DNA of 64,000 nt from Arenimonas caeni. Lineage in GTDB: Bacteria; Pseudomonadota; Gammaproteobacteria; Xanthomonadales; Xanthomonadaceae. Shown here one piece after another: positions 8,155-16,242 of the stretch; the stretch's first letter is position 1; the number at the start of each line of letters is the position of its first letter. The stretch lies in NCBI RefSeq assembly GCF_003024235.1, contig NZ_KZ679096.1:1-64000 (forward strand), written 5' to 3'. The notes under the pieces are model-generated. The model had not been told where the DNA came from, did not search any database, and worked only from the letters and a program-made list of their open reading frames with translations. The position numbers and the translations under genes were made by a program.

Positions 8155-8986
8155 TCAACGCCGAACCAGAGCACCTGATCGCCCGCATCGTGTTGACGTG
8201 GATCCCCACCACCTTCGCCAGCGGATCCTGGTACCCGCCGGCCAGGTTCCAAGCCACCGGAATCCCCCGCTCGCGCAGCCCCGCGAACACCCGCCAATCC
8301 CGCAGCGCCAGCTGCGGCGTGGTGAGGAAGCCGCCCAGCGGGTCGTCCACGTGCGGGTCGGCGCCGGCCTGGTAGAGCACCAGGTCGCAGCCGTCGAGTT
8401 CGGCCAGGTCGCGGGAGATGTTCTCGAGGAAGGCGCGGGCGTCGGCGTGGTGGTGCCAGCGCTCGCCGGCGGTGATGTGCACCAGGCCGGCGCGGCCGAC
8501 GTGCTCCAGGATGTCGTCGGTGCCGTTGCCGTAGTGGTAGTCGTAATCAAGGATGCCCACGCGCAGCCCCGGGCGCTCGGCCTGCAGCACCCGCGCCGCC
8601 ACCATCAGGCCGTTGAATGTGCAGAAGTCGGCGGCCTCATCCCAGCTGGCGTGGTGGAAGCCCGACACCGGCGCCGCCACCGCGCCGCCCGCCTCCAGCG
8701 CCCAGCGCGCGGCGGTGAGCATGGCGCCGCTGGTGTAGGGCAGGCTGGCGACCACGGCGGCGTTGCGGGTGGCGAAGCCGTTGGGCCTGCGCAGCGAGAG
8801 CACGCCGTCGACGAAGTCGGCGTCGTGCGCCAGGCACAGCTGTTCGCGCGTCACCGGCACCGGCGCGCGCACCTGCAGCTGCGACCACGCGGCGAACCAG
8901 GCCGCCATCACCGCGGCCGGCTTGGCGGCGCTGGGCGAGTAGCCCTGCGCCGGGGCGTTGATCAGTTCGCTGTAGACCACGCGCAT
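8081..8986 (-). CDS. Histone deacetylase-like amidohydrolase (acetylpolyamine/HDAC superfamily), 3' end probably frameshifted
   Basis: The 301-residue reading frame has the zinc-dependent deacetylase core: GFHHASWDEA (tandem His), ILDYDYHYGNGT (Asp and His ligands) and YQAGADPHVDDPLGG (Asp ligand), then AGGY. Bacterial members deacetylate acetylpolyamines or other small acetyl-amides. The family-like sequence ends at IHVNTMR. The remaining 25 or so residues are antisense to the end of the LpxR-like gene. Adding one base to the CCC run at 8182-8184 would instead give a short tail ending LWFGVD and a stop at 8151. I therefore suspect a one-base deletion or a sequence error. The start at 8986 is chosen because the fold begins MRVVYSE. 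Confidence 0.82.
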   Translation of the reverse strand: MRVVYSELINAPAQGYSPSAAKPAAVMAAWFAAWSQLQVRAPVPVTREQLCLAHDADFVDGVLSLRRPNGFATRNAAVVASLPYTSGAMLTAARWALEAGGAVAAPVSGFHHASWDEAADFCTFNGLMVAARVLQAERPGLRVGILDYDYHYGNGTDDILEHVGRAGLVHITAGERWHHHADARAFLENISRDLAELDGCDLVLYQAGADPHVDDPLGGFLTTPQLALRDWRVFAGLRERGIPVAWNLAGGYQDPLAKVVGIHVNTMRAIRCSGSALTRGPCSVQSSRRHGVIPAHQTLES

Positions 8987-9122
8987 GGGCCAACCCTCCG
9001 CTCCGGGCCCCAGAGTCTCGCCAACGGCCGTCGCGGGGAATGAGACCAATTCGCCCCGGTTCACGTGCACCTAACATCTGCAGGCAAAGACTGCCCGGGC
9101 CCCCTGCAGCGGAGATCTCGCC

Positions 9123-9695
9123 ATGAAGACCTACAAGGCCGGTTACCTGGTCGGCAGCCTCGCCAAGGCCTCCATCAACCGCAAGCTGGCCCTGGCCCTG
9201 GCCAGGCTGGCCCCGCCGCAGCTGGCCATGCGCGAGATCCCCATCGGCGACCTGCCGCTCTACAGCTACGACTACGACGCCGATTTCCCGGAGCCGGCGC
9301 GCCGCTTCAAGGCCGCGCTGGCCGATATCGACGCCGTGCTGTTCGTCACCCCGGAATACAACCGCTCCATCCCCGGCGCGCTCAAGAACGCCATCGACTG
9401 GGCCAGCCGGCCCTGGGGCGAGAACTCCTTCACCCGCCTGCCCTCGGGCGTCATCGGCACCTCGCCGGGCTCGATCGGCACCGCCGTCGCCCAGCACCAG
9501 CTGCGCGGCGTGCTGTGCTTCTGCAACTCGCCGCTGATGAACACCGTCGAGGCCTACATCCAGTTCACGCCCGGCCTGATCGACGACGAGGGCAAGGTCA
9601 CCAACGAGCGCACCGAATCCTTCCTGCGCAAGTACATGGAGGAGTACGCAGCCTTCGTCGAACGCGTGCTCACGGTGCTGCCCCGCAACGCCTGA
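9123..9695 (+). CDS. NADPH-dependent FMN reductase (ChrR/azoreductase family)
   Basis: A 190-residue flavodoxin-like flavoprotein. The N-terminal GSLAKASINRKLA loop binds the FMN phosphate. TPEYNRSIPGALKNAIDWASRP is the family hallmark for flavin and dimer contacts. Members reduce quinones, chromate or azo dyes at the expense of NAD(P)H and are cytosolic. A good Shine-Dalgarno-like GGAGA lies just upstream of the ATG. It is divergent from the deacetylase and converges tail to tail with the nitroreductase remnant, with stop codons abutting in TGATCA. Confidence 0.93.
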   Translation: MKTYKAGYLVGSLAKASINRKLALALARLAPPQLAMREIPIGDLPLYSYDYDADFPEPARRFKAALADIDAVLFVTPEYNRSIPGALKNAIDWASRPWGENSFTRLPSGVIGTSPGSIGTAVAQHQLRGVLCFCNSPLMNTVEAYIQFTPGLIDDEGKVTNERTESFLRKYMEEYAAFVERVLTVLPRNA

Positions 9696-10121
9696 TCAGT
9701 CCTCCACGTCGCGCAGGGGCCGGCGCGGCGCCGCGGGCAGCATGGCGTCGACGTGGCCCCAGCGCATCACGAGCTGCGGCACGCCGGCCTCGGGCACCAG
9801 GGCTTGCACGCGGCCGCGCAGTTCGGGCAGTTCCACCGGCTGGTTGAGATAGGACGCCTGCAGCCCATGCACGACGCCGGTCAGCAGGGCGCGCTGCAGG
9901 GCCTGCAGGCCGGCGCCGGCCGCGGCGGCCCGCAGCGTCAGCAGCGCGGCGCCGCAGCTGATCACCAGCTCGCGGTCGTCGGGGTCGTTCACCGGCAGCG
10001 CACGCGTGCGGTCGGCCAGCAGCTCCACGTGGCCCTCGCCCGGGCGGAACAGCCAGGGCTGGGTGTTGTGGCTCGAGGGCGCCAGCACGGCGCGCGCGAT
10101 CAGGTCCTCGATGGTGGCCAT
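9696..10121 (-). pseudogene. Acg-like nitroreductase with an internal in-frame deletion
   Basis: The open 141-residue frame fuses the N-terminal part of an Acg/Rv2032-type nitroreductase (LAPSSHNTQPWLFRPGEG, then DPDDRELVISCGAALLTLR) directly to its C-terminal part (LLTGVVHGLQASYLNQPVE, PQLVMRWGH, then PRRP). Family members are about 300-340 residues, so roughly 180 middle codons appear to be missing. The join lies near 9894-9909, where CTGCAGG occurs twice nine bases apart. The frame is intact, so a short protein could still be made. It lacks the middle of the flavin-binding fold, so I do not expect activity. A genuinely short family member is the alternative. Confidence 0.65.
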
Positions 10122-10184
10122 GGCCTGCTCCGGTCGGACTCTGCGGCGAGCATAGGCAGCCGGGCCGGCACCGACAAGCGCGGC

Positions 10185-11168
10185 TCAGGCCATGCCGTCC
10201 ACCGCCTCGCGCCCGATCGCCGGGTCGTCGGTGAAGAAGCCGGCGATGCCGGTCGGCAGGTAGGTTCTTATCTCGCGCACCGAACCCGCCGGGTGGCGCG
10301 CGGCCGGGCCGTCGCCGCTGCGCAGCGCCTCGGGCAGGAAGTAGTTCTCGGGGCGGAAGGTGTACAGGTAAACGGCCAGTCCGGCCGAGCGCGCGGCGTC
10401 GACCAGCGCGCTGCGCTGGCCTTCCACGCCGGGCGCCAGCGGCAGCATCGCCGCCGGCAGGCCGAGGGCGTCGGCGTACCCGGCCACCCCGCGCAGGGCC
10501 TCGGGCGAGAGCAGGCTGGCGAAAACCGGCGACGCACCCACCAGCTGCAGCAGCCGCACCCGGCCGTCGCGCGGCAGTGCCGCACGCAGGCGGCGCAGCG
10601 TTTCCGGTTCGAAACACTGCACCAGCATTGGTGCCCGGCGCGCGTACGCATCCGTCGAGAGCACGCGCAGCAGGGCCGGCACCATGTCCAGGCCCAGCGC
10701 CGCGAAATGGCTCGGGTGCTTGAGCTCGGGCACCACGGCGATGTCGCGGCCCAGGCGCGCGGATTCCGCGGCCGCCAGCGCCAGCACGTCCTCGAACGTG
10801 GGCAGCGCGAAGCGGCCGTCGTTCGCGGTCGGGCGCAACCCGGGCAGGCGCTCGCGCGCGCGCAGCGTGCGCAGCTCGGCCAGCGTGAAGTCCTCGCTGA
10901 ACCAGCCTTCGCGCCATTCGCCGTCCACCTGCCGGCGGTAGCGGCGCGCGGCGAACGCCGGCCGCGTGGCCACGTCGGTGGTGTCCGAGAGCTCGTTCTC
11001 GTGTCGCACCACCAGCGCGCCGTCGCCGCTCATCACCAGGTCGGGCTCGATGGCGTCGGCGCCGTCGGCGATCGCCCGCGCGAAGGCCTCCAGCGTGTGT
11101 TCGGGCAGCCAAGCGCTGGCGCCGCGGTGGGCGATCACCCGGGCGGGTGGATGGTCGGGGCTGGCCAT
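10185..11168 (-). CDS. Glycerophosphodiester phosphodiesterase
   Basis: A 327-residue TIM-barrel enzyme of the GDPD family, which hydrolyses glycerophosphodiesters to sn-glycerol 3-phosphate and an alcohol. The catalytic signature is clear: VIAHRGASAWLPEHT (HRG plus the Glu-His pair), IEPDLVMSGDGALVVRHE (Glu-x-Asp metal ligands and the second His), and VVPELKHP (metal Glu and Lys). There is no signal peptide, so it is cytosolic (UgpQ-like) rather than periplasmic. It is divergent from deoC, with an FNR/CRP-like half-site pair in the 77-base gap. Confidence 0.93.
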   Translation of the reverse strand: MASPDHPPARVIAHRGASAWLPEHTLEAFARAIADGADAIEPDLVMSGDGALVVRHENELSDTTDVATRPAFAARRYRRQVDGEWREGWFSEDFTLAELRTLRARERLPGLRPTANDGRFALPTFEDVLALAAAESARLGRDIAVVPELKHPSHFAALGLDMVPALLRVLSTDAYARRAPMLVQCFEPETLRRLRAALPRDGRVRLLQLVGASPVFASLLSPEALRGVAGYADALGLPAAMLPLAPGVEGQRSALVDAARSAGLAVYLYTFRPENYFLPEALRSGDGPAARHPAGSVREIRTYLPTGIAGFFTDDPAIGREAVDGMA

Positions 11169-11196
11169 GCCCGGATCTTACCGGCCTCGCCCGAAA

Positions 11197-11210
11197 CTGA
11201 CCGGGGTCAA
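11197..11210. promoter_or_regulatory. FNR/CRP-type box between GDPD gene and deoC
   Basis: CTGACCGGGGTCAA reads, on the minus strand, TTGAC-CCCG-GTCAG: two inverted 5-base half-sites with 4-base spacing, as in FNR/ANR-type sites. It lies 36 bases upstream of deoC and 28 bases upstream of the GDPD start. A near copy sits upstream of cdd at 15760-15773. The regulator is unknown. Confidence 0.5.
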
Positions 11211-11245
11211 GGCCGGGGGCCCCGGAGCCCCGCAGACTGCCCGGC

Positions 11246-11989
11246 ATGGACGATCCCGCCTTCCTCAACCGCCTGCTGGCCTGCCTCGACCTCACCCGTT
11301 TGGGCGAGTCCGACACGCCGGCCGATATCGATGCGCTCTGCGACCTCGCCGCCCGCCTGCCGGTGGCGCCGGCGGCGCTGTGCGTGCACCCCGAGATGAT
11401 CACCAGCGCCCGCGCCGGCCTCGACCAGCGCGGCCTGGCCGGCGTGCCCATCGCCACCGTGGTGAACTTCCCCGACGGCGCCGACGACCCGGCCCGCTGC
11501 CGGCGCGAGATCCTCCGCGCCCGCGGCGCCGGCGCCCAGGAGATCGATGCGGTGCTGCCCTGGCGCGCCCTGGTCGCCGGCGACATCGACGCCGTGGTCG
11601 CCACCCTGCGCGCCACCCACGAGGCCAGCGGCCCGCTGCCGCTGAAGGTGATCATCGAAAGCGGCGAACTCGGCACCGAGGCGCGAATCCGTGAGGCCTC
11701 GCTGCTGGCCATCCATGCCGGCGCCGACTTCATCAAGACCTCCACCGGCAAGGCCCGCGTGCACGCCACGCCCGAGGCCGCCGAAGTGATGCTGGCCGCG
11801 ATCGCCGAAACCGGCGCACGCTGCGGCTTCAAGGCCGCCGGCGGCATCCGCACGCCGGAAGACGCGGCCCGGTATTTCGACATCGCCGCCCGCGTGCTCG
11901 GCCCGATCTGGGCGCGTCCCTCGCGCATGCGCATCGGCGCCAGCAGCCTGGCCGACGAAGTGCTCGCGCGGCTGGCCGCGCAAGGCTGA
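11246..11989 (+). CDS. deoC: Deoxyribose-phosphate aldolase
   Basis: This class I aldolase (247 residues) splits 2-deoxy-D-ribose 5-phosphate into acetaldehyde and glyceraldehyde 3-phosphate, the last step of deoxynucleoside catabolism. The Schiff-base lysine is in GADFIKTSTGK, the second active-site lysine in CGFKAAGGIRT, and the conserved VVNFPDG and KVIIESGEL segments are present. It is the first gene of the deoC-deoA-deoB-deoD operon. Its stop overlaps the deoA start by one base (TGATG). Confidence 0.97.
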   Translation: MDDPAFLNRLLACLDLTRLGESDTPADIDALCDLAARLPVAPAALCVHPEMITSARAGLDQRGLAGVPIATVVNFPDGADDPARCRREILRARGAGAQEIDAVLPWRALVAGDIDAVVATLRATHEASGPLPLKVIIESGELGTEARIREASLLAIHAGADFIKTSTGKARVHATPEAAEVMLAAIAETGARCGFKAAGGIRTPEDAARYFDIAARVLGPIWARPSRMRIGASSLADEVLARLAAQG

Positions 11990-13335
11990 TGCACGCCGTG
12001 GCCAGCCCGCAGGCCGTCATCCGGCGCAAGCGCGAGGGCCATGCACTGGCGGCCGGGGAACTGCGCGAGTTCATCGCCGGCATCGCCGACGGCTCGCTCT
12101 GCGACGGCCAGCTCGGCGCCTTCGCCATGGCGGTGTGCCTGCGCGGCATGGACCACGACGAAACCGTGGCGCTCACCCTGGCCATGCGCGACAGCGGCCG
12201 GCGCCTGGACTGGCGTGCGGCCGGCCTCGGCGGCCCGGTGCTCGACAAGCATTCCACCGGTGGCGTCGGCGACTGCACCAGCCTGCTGGTGGCGCCCATG
12301 CTCGCCGCCTGCGGCGCCTTCGTGCCGATGCTCTCGGGCCGCGGCCTGGGCCACACCGGCGGCACGCTCGACAAGCTCGGCGCGATCCCCGGCTATCGCA
12401 GCGCGCCCAAGCCCGATGAACTCGTGCGCGTGGTGCGCGATACCGGCCTGGCCATCGTCGGCGCCAGCGCCGACCTGGCGCCGGCCGACCGCCGGCTCTA
12501 TGCCGTGCGCGACGTCACCGCCACGGTCGATGCAATCCCGCTGATCACCGCGTCGATCCTGAGCAAGAAACTCGCCGCCGGCGTCGATGCGCTGGTGATG
12601 GACGTCAAATCCGGCAACGGCGCCAGCCTGCCCGACCACGACTCCGCGCTCGCGCTGGCGCGCGAACTGGTGGCTGTGGCCAACGGCGCCGGGCTGCGCA
12701 CCGAAGCCCTGGTCACCGACATGTCGCAGCCGCTGGCCCCCGCGGCGGGCAATGCGCTCGAACTGCGCATCGCGCTGGCCTGCCTGCGCGGCGAGCCGGT
12801 GGCGCCGCGGCTGGTCGCGGCCAGCATCGAACTGTGCGCGGTGGCCCTGCGCCAGGGCGGCCTGGCCGCGGACCTGGACGAGGCGCGCGCCCGCGCACGC
12901 GCGGCGCTGGCCAGCGGCGCGGCGGCCGAACGCTTCGCGCGCATGGTGCACGCCCTTGGCGGCCCGGCCGACCTGTTCGAGGCCACTGATCGCCACCTGC
13001 CGCCCGCCCCCTGCAGCGCGGACCTGCCCGCCACCGCGGGCGGCTGGCTCGCCGCCATCGACACCCGCGCGCTCGGCGAGGCCGTGGTGGACCTCGGCGG
13101 CGGCCGTCGCCACGGCGACGACCGCATCGATACGCGCGTCGGCCTGGACGCCATCGTGCCGGTCGGCAGCGCCATCGAGGCCGGCCAGCCGCTGCTGCGC
13201 GTGCATGCCGCCGACGACGCGGCGCTGTCGGCCACGCTGGCGCGGCTGGCGCCCTGCTTCCGGATCGACGAACGGCCACCGGCCGGGCAGCCGCTGGTGC
13301 TGGCACGCATCGATGCGAAGGCGGCGGGCGCATGA
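11989..13335 (+). CDS. deoA: Thymidine phosphorylase
   Basis: A 448-residue enzyme that converts thymidine and phosphate to thymine and 2-deoxy-D-ribose 1-phosphate. The phosphate-binding signature is exact for the family: DKHSTGGVGD, then GRGLGHTGGTLDKL. The helical N-terminal domain (AVIRRKREGHAL...) and the C-terminal beta domain (LGGGRRHGDDRIDTRVGL) are complete. Length matches E. coli DeoA (440). It is coupled to deoC by TGATG and to deoB by ATGA. Confidence 0.97.
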   Translation: MHAVASPQAVIRRKREGHALAAGELREFIAGIADGSLCDGQLGAFAMAVCLRGMDHDETVALTLAMRDSGRRLDWRAAGLGGPVLDKHSTGGVGDCTSLLVAPMLAACGAFVPMLSGRGLGHTGGTLDKLGAIPGYRSAPKPDELVRVVRDTGLAIVGASADLAPADRRLYAVRDVTATVDAIPLITASILSKKLAAGVDALVMDVKSGNGASLPDHDSALALARELVAVANGAGLRTEALVTDMSQPLAPAAGNALELRIALACLRGEPVAPRLVAASIELCAVALRQGGLAADLDEARARARAALASGAAAERFARMVHALGGPADLFEATDRHLPPAPCSADLPATAGGWLAAIDTRALGEAVVDLGGGRRHGDDRIDTRVGLDAIVPVGSAIEAGQPLLRVHAADDAALSATLARLAPCFRIDERPPAGQPLVLARIDAKAAGA

Positions 13336-14546
13336 GCCGCGCCATGGTGCTCGTGCTCGATTCGCTCGGCGTCGGCGCCCTGCCCGACGCCCCTGCCTAT
13401 GGCGACGAAGGCGCCAACACCCTGGGCCACATCGCCGAGTGGTGCGCGCGCCCGAAAGGCGAAGGCGGCCGCGGCCGCGCGCTGGCGATTCCGAACCTGG
13501 TGTCGCTCGGCCTGGGCGAGGCCGCGCGCCTGGCCTGCGGCCGCCCGCTGCCCGGCCTCGGCGGCGCGGTCGACCCGCACGCGATGCACGGCTGTGCGCG
13601 CGAGCGGTCGCGCGGCAAGGACACCGTCTCCGGACACTGGGAACTGTGCGGGCTGCCGGTGCCCTGGGACTGGGGCCTGTTCCCGCAGCGCGAGCACACG
13701 CTCACGCCCGGGGAGCTGGCGCGGCTGGCGGACGCCTGCGGCGTGCCCGGCTTCCTGGGCAACCGCCACGCCTCCGGCACCCAGGTCATCAACGACCTCG
13801 GCGCCGAACACCTGCGCACCGGCCTGCCGATCCTGTATTTCTCCGCCGACTCGGTGATCCAGATCGCCGCGCACGAGGAGGCCTTCGGCCTGGCGCGCCT
13901 GCTCGAAGCCTGCGCCGGCGCGCGCCGCCTCGCCGACGAGTGGCGCATCGGCCGCGTCATCGCCCGGCCGTTCACCGGGGACGCCGAACGCGGTTTCACC
14001 CGCACGCCCAACCGGCGCGATTACGCCGTGCCGCCACCGGAGCCGACCCTGCTCGACCTGCTTGGACAGGCCGGCGGCGAGGTGGTGGCGGTGGGCAAGA
14101 TCCGCGACATCTTCGCCGGGCGCGGCATCGGCCGCGCGGTCGGCGCGCACGGCCTCGAGGCGCTGGTGGAGGCCAGCCTGGCGGCGTTCGCCGGTGCCCG
14201 CGACCAGACCCTGGTCTTCACCAACCTGGTGGATTTCGACCAGGAGTTCGGCCACCGCCGCGACGTGGCCGGCTACGCCGACGCGCTCGAACGTTTCGAC
14301 GCGATGCTGCCGCGCCTGCGCGCCGCGCTCGGCCCCGACGACGTGCTGGTGCTGGTGGCCGACCACGGCAACGACCCCACCTGGCCCGGCAGCGACCACA
14401 CCCGCGAACACATTCCTTTCCTGGCCTGGGGCCCGGGCCTGCGCGGCGGCGATGCCGGCGTGCGCGCCAGTTTCGCCGACGCCGGTCAGTCGCTGGCGGC
14501 CTGGTTCGGCCTGCCGCCGCTCGCCCACGGCCGGGCCGCCTTCTGA
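13332..14546 (+). CDS. deoB: Phosphopentomutase
   Basis: An alkaline-phosphatase-superfamily mutase (404 residues) that interconverts (deoxy)ribose 1-phosphate and 5-phosphate, feeding DeoC. Metal-site motifs are LDSLGVGALPDA at the start and DHGNDPTWPGSDHTREHIP near the end. GKDTVSGHWE carries the catalytic Thr that receives the phosphate. Length is as in E. coli DeoB (407). It begins in ATGA overlap with deoA. Confidence 0.97.
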   Translation: MSRAMVLVLDSLGVGALPDAPAYGDEGANTLGHIAEWCARPKGEGGRGRALAIPNLVSLGLGEAARLACGRPLPGLGGAVDPHAMHGCARERSRGKDTVSGHWELCGLPVPWDWGLFPQREHTLTPGELARLADACGVPGFLGNRHASGTQVINDLGAEHLRTGLPILYFSADSVIQIAAHEEAFGLARLLEACAGARRLADEWRIGRVIARPFTGDAERGFTRTPNRRDYAVPPPEPTLLDLLGQAGGEVVAVGKIRDIFAGRGIGRAVGAHGLEALVEASLAAFAGARDQTLVFTNLVDFDQEFGHRRDVAGYADALERFDAMLPRLRAALGPDDVLVLVADHGNDPTWPGSDHTREHIPFLAWGPGLRGGDAGVRASFADAGQSLAAWFGLPPLAHGRAAF

Positions 14547-14553
14547 GGACACC

Positions 14554-15270
14554 ATGAGCCTGCACATCAACGCCGCCCCCGGCGACTTCGCGCCCACCGT
14601 GCTGCTGCCCGGCGACCCGATGCGCGCCCGCCACATCGCCCAGGCCTACCTGGCCGACGCGCGCGAGATCACCAGCACCCGCGGCATGTTCGGCTACACC
14701 GGCCTGTGGCAGGGCCAGCGCCTGTCGGTGATGGGCAGCGGCATGGGCATTCCCTCCTGCGTGCTCTACGCCACCGAACTGGTGCGCGAGCACGGCGTGC
14801 GCCGCCTGCTGCGCGTCGGCACCTGCGGCGCCGTGAGCCCGCGGGTGACGCTCGGCGACCTCGTGCTCGCCGTCGGCGCCGGCACCGACTCCGGGGTCAA
14901 CCGCCAGCGCTTCGGCGGGCACGATTTCCCGGCCACCGCATCCTGGCCGCTGCTGCGGGCGCTGGCCGGCACGGCCGAAAGCGCGGGCACGCCCCTGCAC
15001 GTGGGCAACATCTTCTCCACCGACCTGTTCCACCATCCGGACCCGGCGCTGGTGGCGCGCCTGTCGGGCATGGGCATCCTGGGCATCGAGATGGAGGCGG
15101 CGGGCCTGTTCGGCGCAGCCGCCGCGCTGGGCGTCGAAGCCGGCGCGCTGCTGGCGGTGTCCGACCATCTTCTTGATGGTGGCGCGATGACGCCCGAAGA
15201 GCGCGAACGTGGCCTGGACCGGATGATCCGCCTGGCCCTGGACGGCGCGGCGGCGATGCCCGCGCCCTGA
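14554..15270 (+). CDS. deoD: Purine nucleoside phosphorylase, DeoD type
   Basis: A hexameric-type purine nucleoside phosphorylase (238 residues, E. coli DeoD 239) that releases purine base and (deoxy)ribose 1-phosphate from purine nucleosides. Motifs: LLPGDPMRARHIA phosphate loop, GSGMGIPSCVLYATEL, RVGTCGAV, and the purine-site segment GIEMEAAGLFG followed by SDH. ATG 14554 is preceded by GAGGACACC and lies 7 bases after the deoB stop. It is the last gene of the operon and converges on cdd with a 6-base gap. Confidence 0.95.
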   Translation: MSLHINAAPGDFAPTVLLPGDPMRARHIAQAYLADAREITSTRGMFGYTGLWQGQRLSVMGSGMGIPSCVLYATELVREHGVRRLLRVGTCGAVSPRVTLGDLVLAVGAGTDSGVNRQRFGGHDFPATASWPLLRALAGTAESAGTPLHVGNIFSTDLFHHPDPALVARLSGMGILGIEMEAAGLFGAAAALGVEAGALLAVSDHLLDGGAMTPEERERGLDRMIRLALDGAAAMPAP

Positions 15271-15276
15271 CCGCGC

Positions 15277-15693
15277 CTACTGCGGCAGTTCGAAAGCTTC
15301 CGGCAGCAGGTGGCCGATGGCGTGCCAGGCCGCCGTGCGGTCGCCGGTGCGCCAGCCGACCTCGGCCTGTGGGCCGAACTCGCGGATCATCTGGCGGCAG
15401 CCGCCGCAGGGCGGCACCGCCATCACCCGGCCGTTGGCGTCGCGCGCCGCGATCGCCACGGCCACCACCCGCATGTCCGGGCCTTCCGCCAGCACCGCGG
15501 CGGCGATGGCATGGCGCTCGGCGCAGCCGCCCAGCGGGAAGGCCGCGCTTTCCACGTTGCAGCCGAAATGGATGCCGCCGTCGAGGGTCAGCACCGCAGC
15601 GCCGACCAGCAGGCCCGACCAAGGGGCGTGCGCCTGCTCAAGATGATGCTCGGCGAAGTCCACGAGCATTTCCCGCTGGCTGTTGTCGGGCAT
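15277..15693 (-). CDS. cdd: Cytidine deaminase
   Basis: A small, tetramer-type cytidine deaminase (138 residues from ATG 15693) that converts cytidine/deoxycytidine to uridine/deoxyuridine. Zinc-site motifs: GCNVES, CAERHAI (Cys plus catalytic Glu) and PPCGGCRQ (two Cys). An in-frame GTG at 15717 would add eight residues. Neither start has a strong Shine-Dalgarno, and I chose the ATG because the protein then has family length. It functions with the neighbouring deo operon in pyrimidine salvage. A perfect 21-base palindrome and an FNR-like box lie just upstream. Confidence 0.93.
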   Translation of the reverse strand: MPDNSQREMLVDFAEHHLEQAHAPWSGLLVGAAVLTLDGGIHFGCNVESAAFPLGGCAERHAIAAAVLAEGPDMRVVAVAIAARDANGRVMAVPPCGGCRQMIREFGPQAEVGWRTGDRTAAWHAIGHLLPEAFELPQ

Positions 15694-15720
15694 GGGCTTG
15701 GGCCTGGCAGGCGCCACATC

Positions 15721-15741
15721 GGCGCGATTCAGAATCGCGCC
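15721..15741. promoter_or_regulatory. Perfect inverted repeat upstream of cdd
   Basis: GGCGCGATTC and its exact complement are separated by a single A. It lies 27 bases before the cdd ATG and 3 bases before the alternative GTG. It could be a repressor operator over the core promoter, or a leader hairpin. It has no T-run, so a terminator is unlikely. Confidence 0.55.
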
Positions 15742-15759
15742 GCCGGGCCGGGGCCGTGA

Positions 15760-15773
15760 ATGACCTGCGTCAA
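15760..15773. promoter_or_regulatory. FNR/CRP-type box upstream of cdd
   Basis: ATGACCTGCGTCAA reads on the minus strand TTGAC-GCAG-GTCAT, two inverted half-sites with 4-base spacing. It resembles the site before deoC (11197-11210). If centred at -41.5 it would place transcription start near 15725, inside the palindrome at 15721-15741. Function is inferred. Confidence 0.5.
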
Positions 15774-15822
15774 GCGCAGGCCATCCAGCGGGCCGGGGGC
15801 GCGGGGCGCCCCGGGCCTTGGG

Positions 15823-16158
15823 TCACTCGGTGATGGTGAAGCTGCCCGTCTCGCAGATGTCTTCGGCCTCGACGACGGTCTCGGACTCATCGTCGAAGAC
15901 GAAACGCAGGTCGTACTCGCACTGCGTACGACCGTCGGCGATGACGATCTCCACGCTCTCGCCCGAGCCCAGGACGTCGGAACCCAGGATGTCCTCTTCC
16001 CACTCGCCCACGTCGGCCGGCGAGGCATAGAACTCGGTCAGGACGCTGTCGGTGTCGTTGACCAGGGTGAAATCAAGGTCCTCGGCGGTCGCGGGCGCGC
16101 TGGCAAGGGCCATGGCAAGCACGCAGGCCGCCGGAAGTCCGGTGATGCTCAACTTCAT
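15823..16158 (-). CDS. Small secreted acidic protein of unknown function
   Basis: A 111-residue precursor with a clear Sec signal peptide (MKLSITGLPAACVLAMALA, cleavage after ATA) and an 85-residue acidic mature part. The mature part has two Cys (in TQCEYDL and EDICETG) that could form a disulfide. The pattern FYASPADVGEWEEDILGSD is that of a widespread small periplasmic family with no established function. Some relatives carry the misleading name argininosuccinate lyase. ATG is preceded by GAGGAG. It stands alone between cdd and the TonB receptor terminator. Confidence 0.8.
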   Translation of the reverse strand: MKLSITGLPAACVLAMALASAPATAEDLDFTLVNDTDSVLTEFYASPADVGEWEEDILGSDVLGSGESVEIVIADGRTQCEYDLRFVFDDESETVVEAEDICETGSFTITE

Positions 16159-16189
16159 TTGTTACTCCTCTGGATTCCCCGCTGCGGGG

Positions 16190-16220
16190 TAAGAAAAGGG
16201 GCCGCCTTGCGGCGGCCCCT
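16190..16220 (-). terminator. Rho-independent terminator of the TonB receptor gene
   Basis: A perfect 9-bp stem (16198-16206 with 16211-16219, loop TTGC on the plus strand) is followed on the minus strand by TTTTCTT. It lies 23 bases past the receptor stop codon and upstream of the small secreted protein gene. Confidence 0.85.
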
Positions 16221-16242
16221 CTGGAACGGACCTGCCGGTGGC

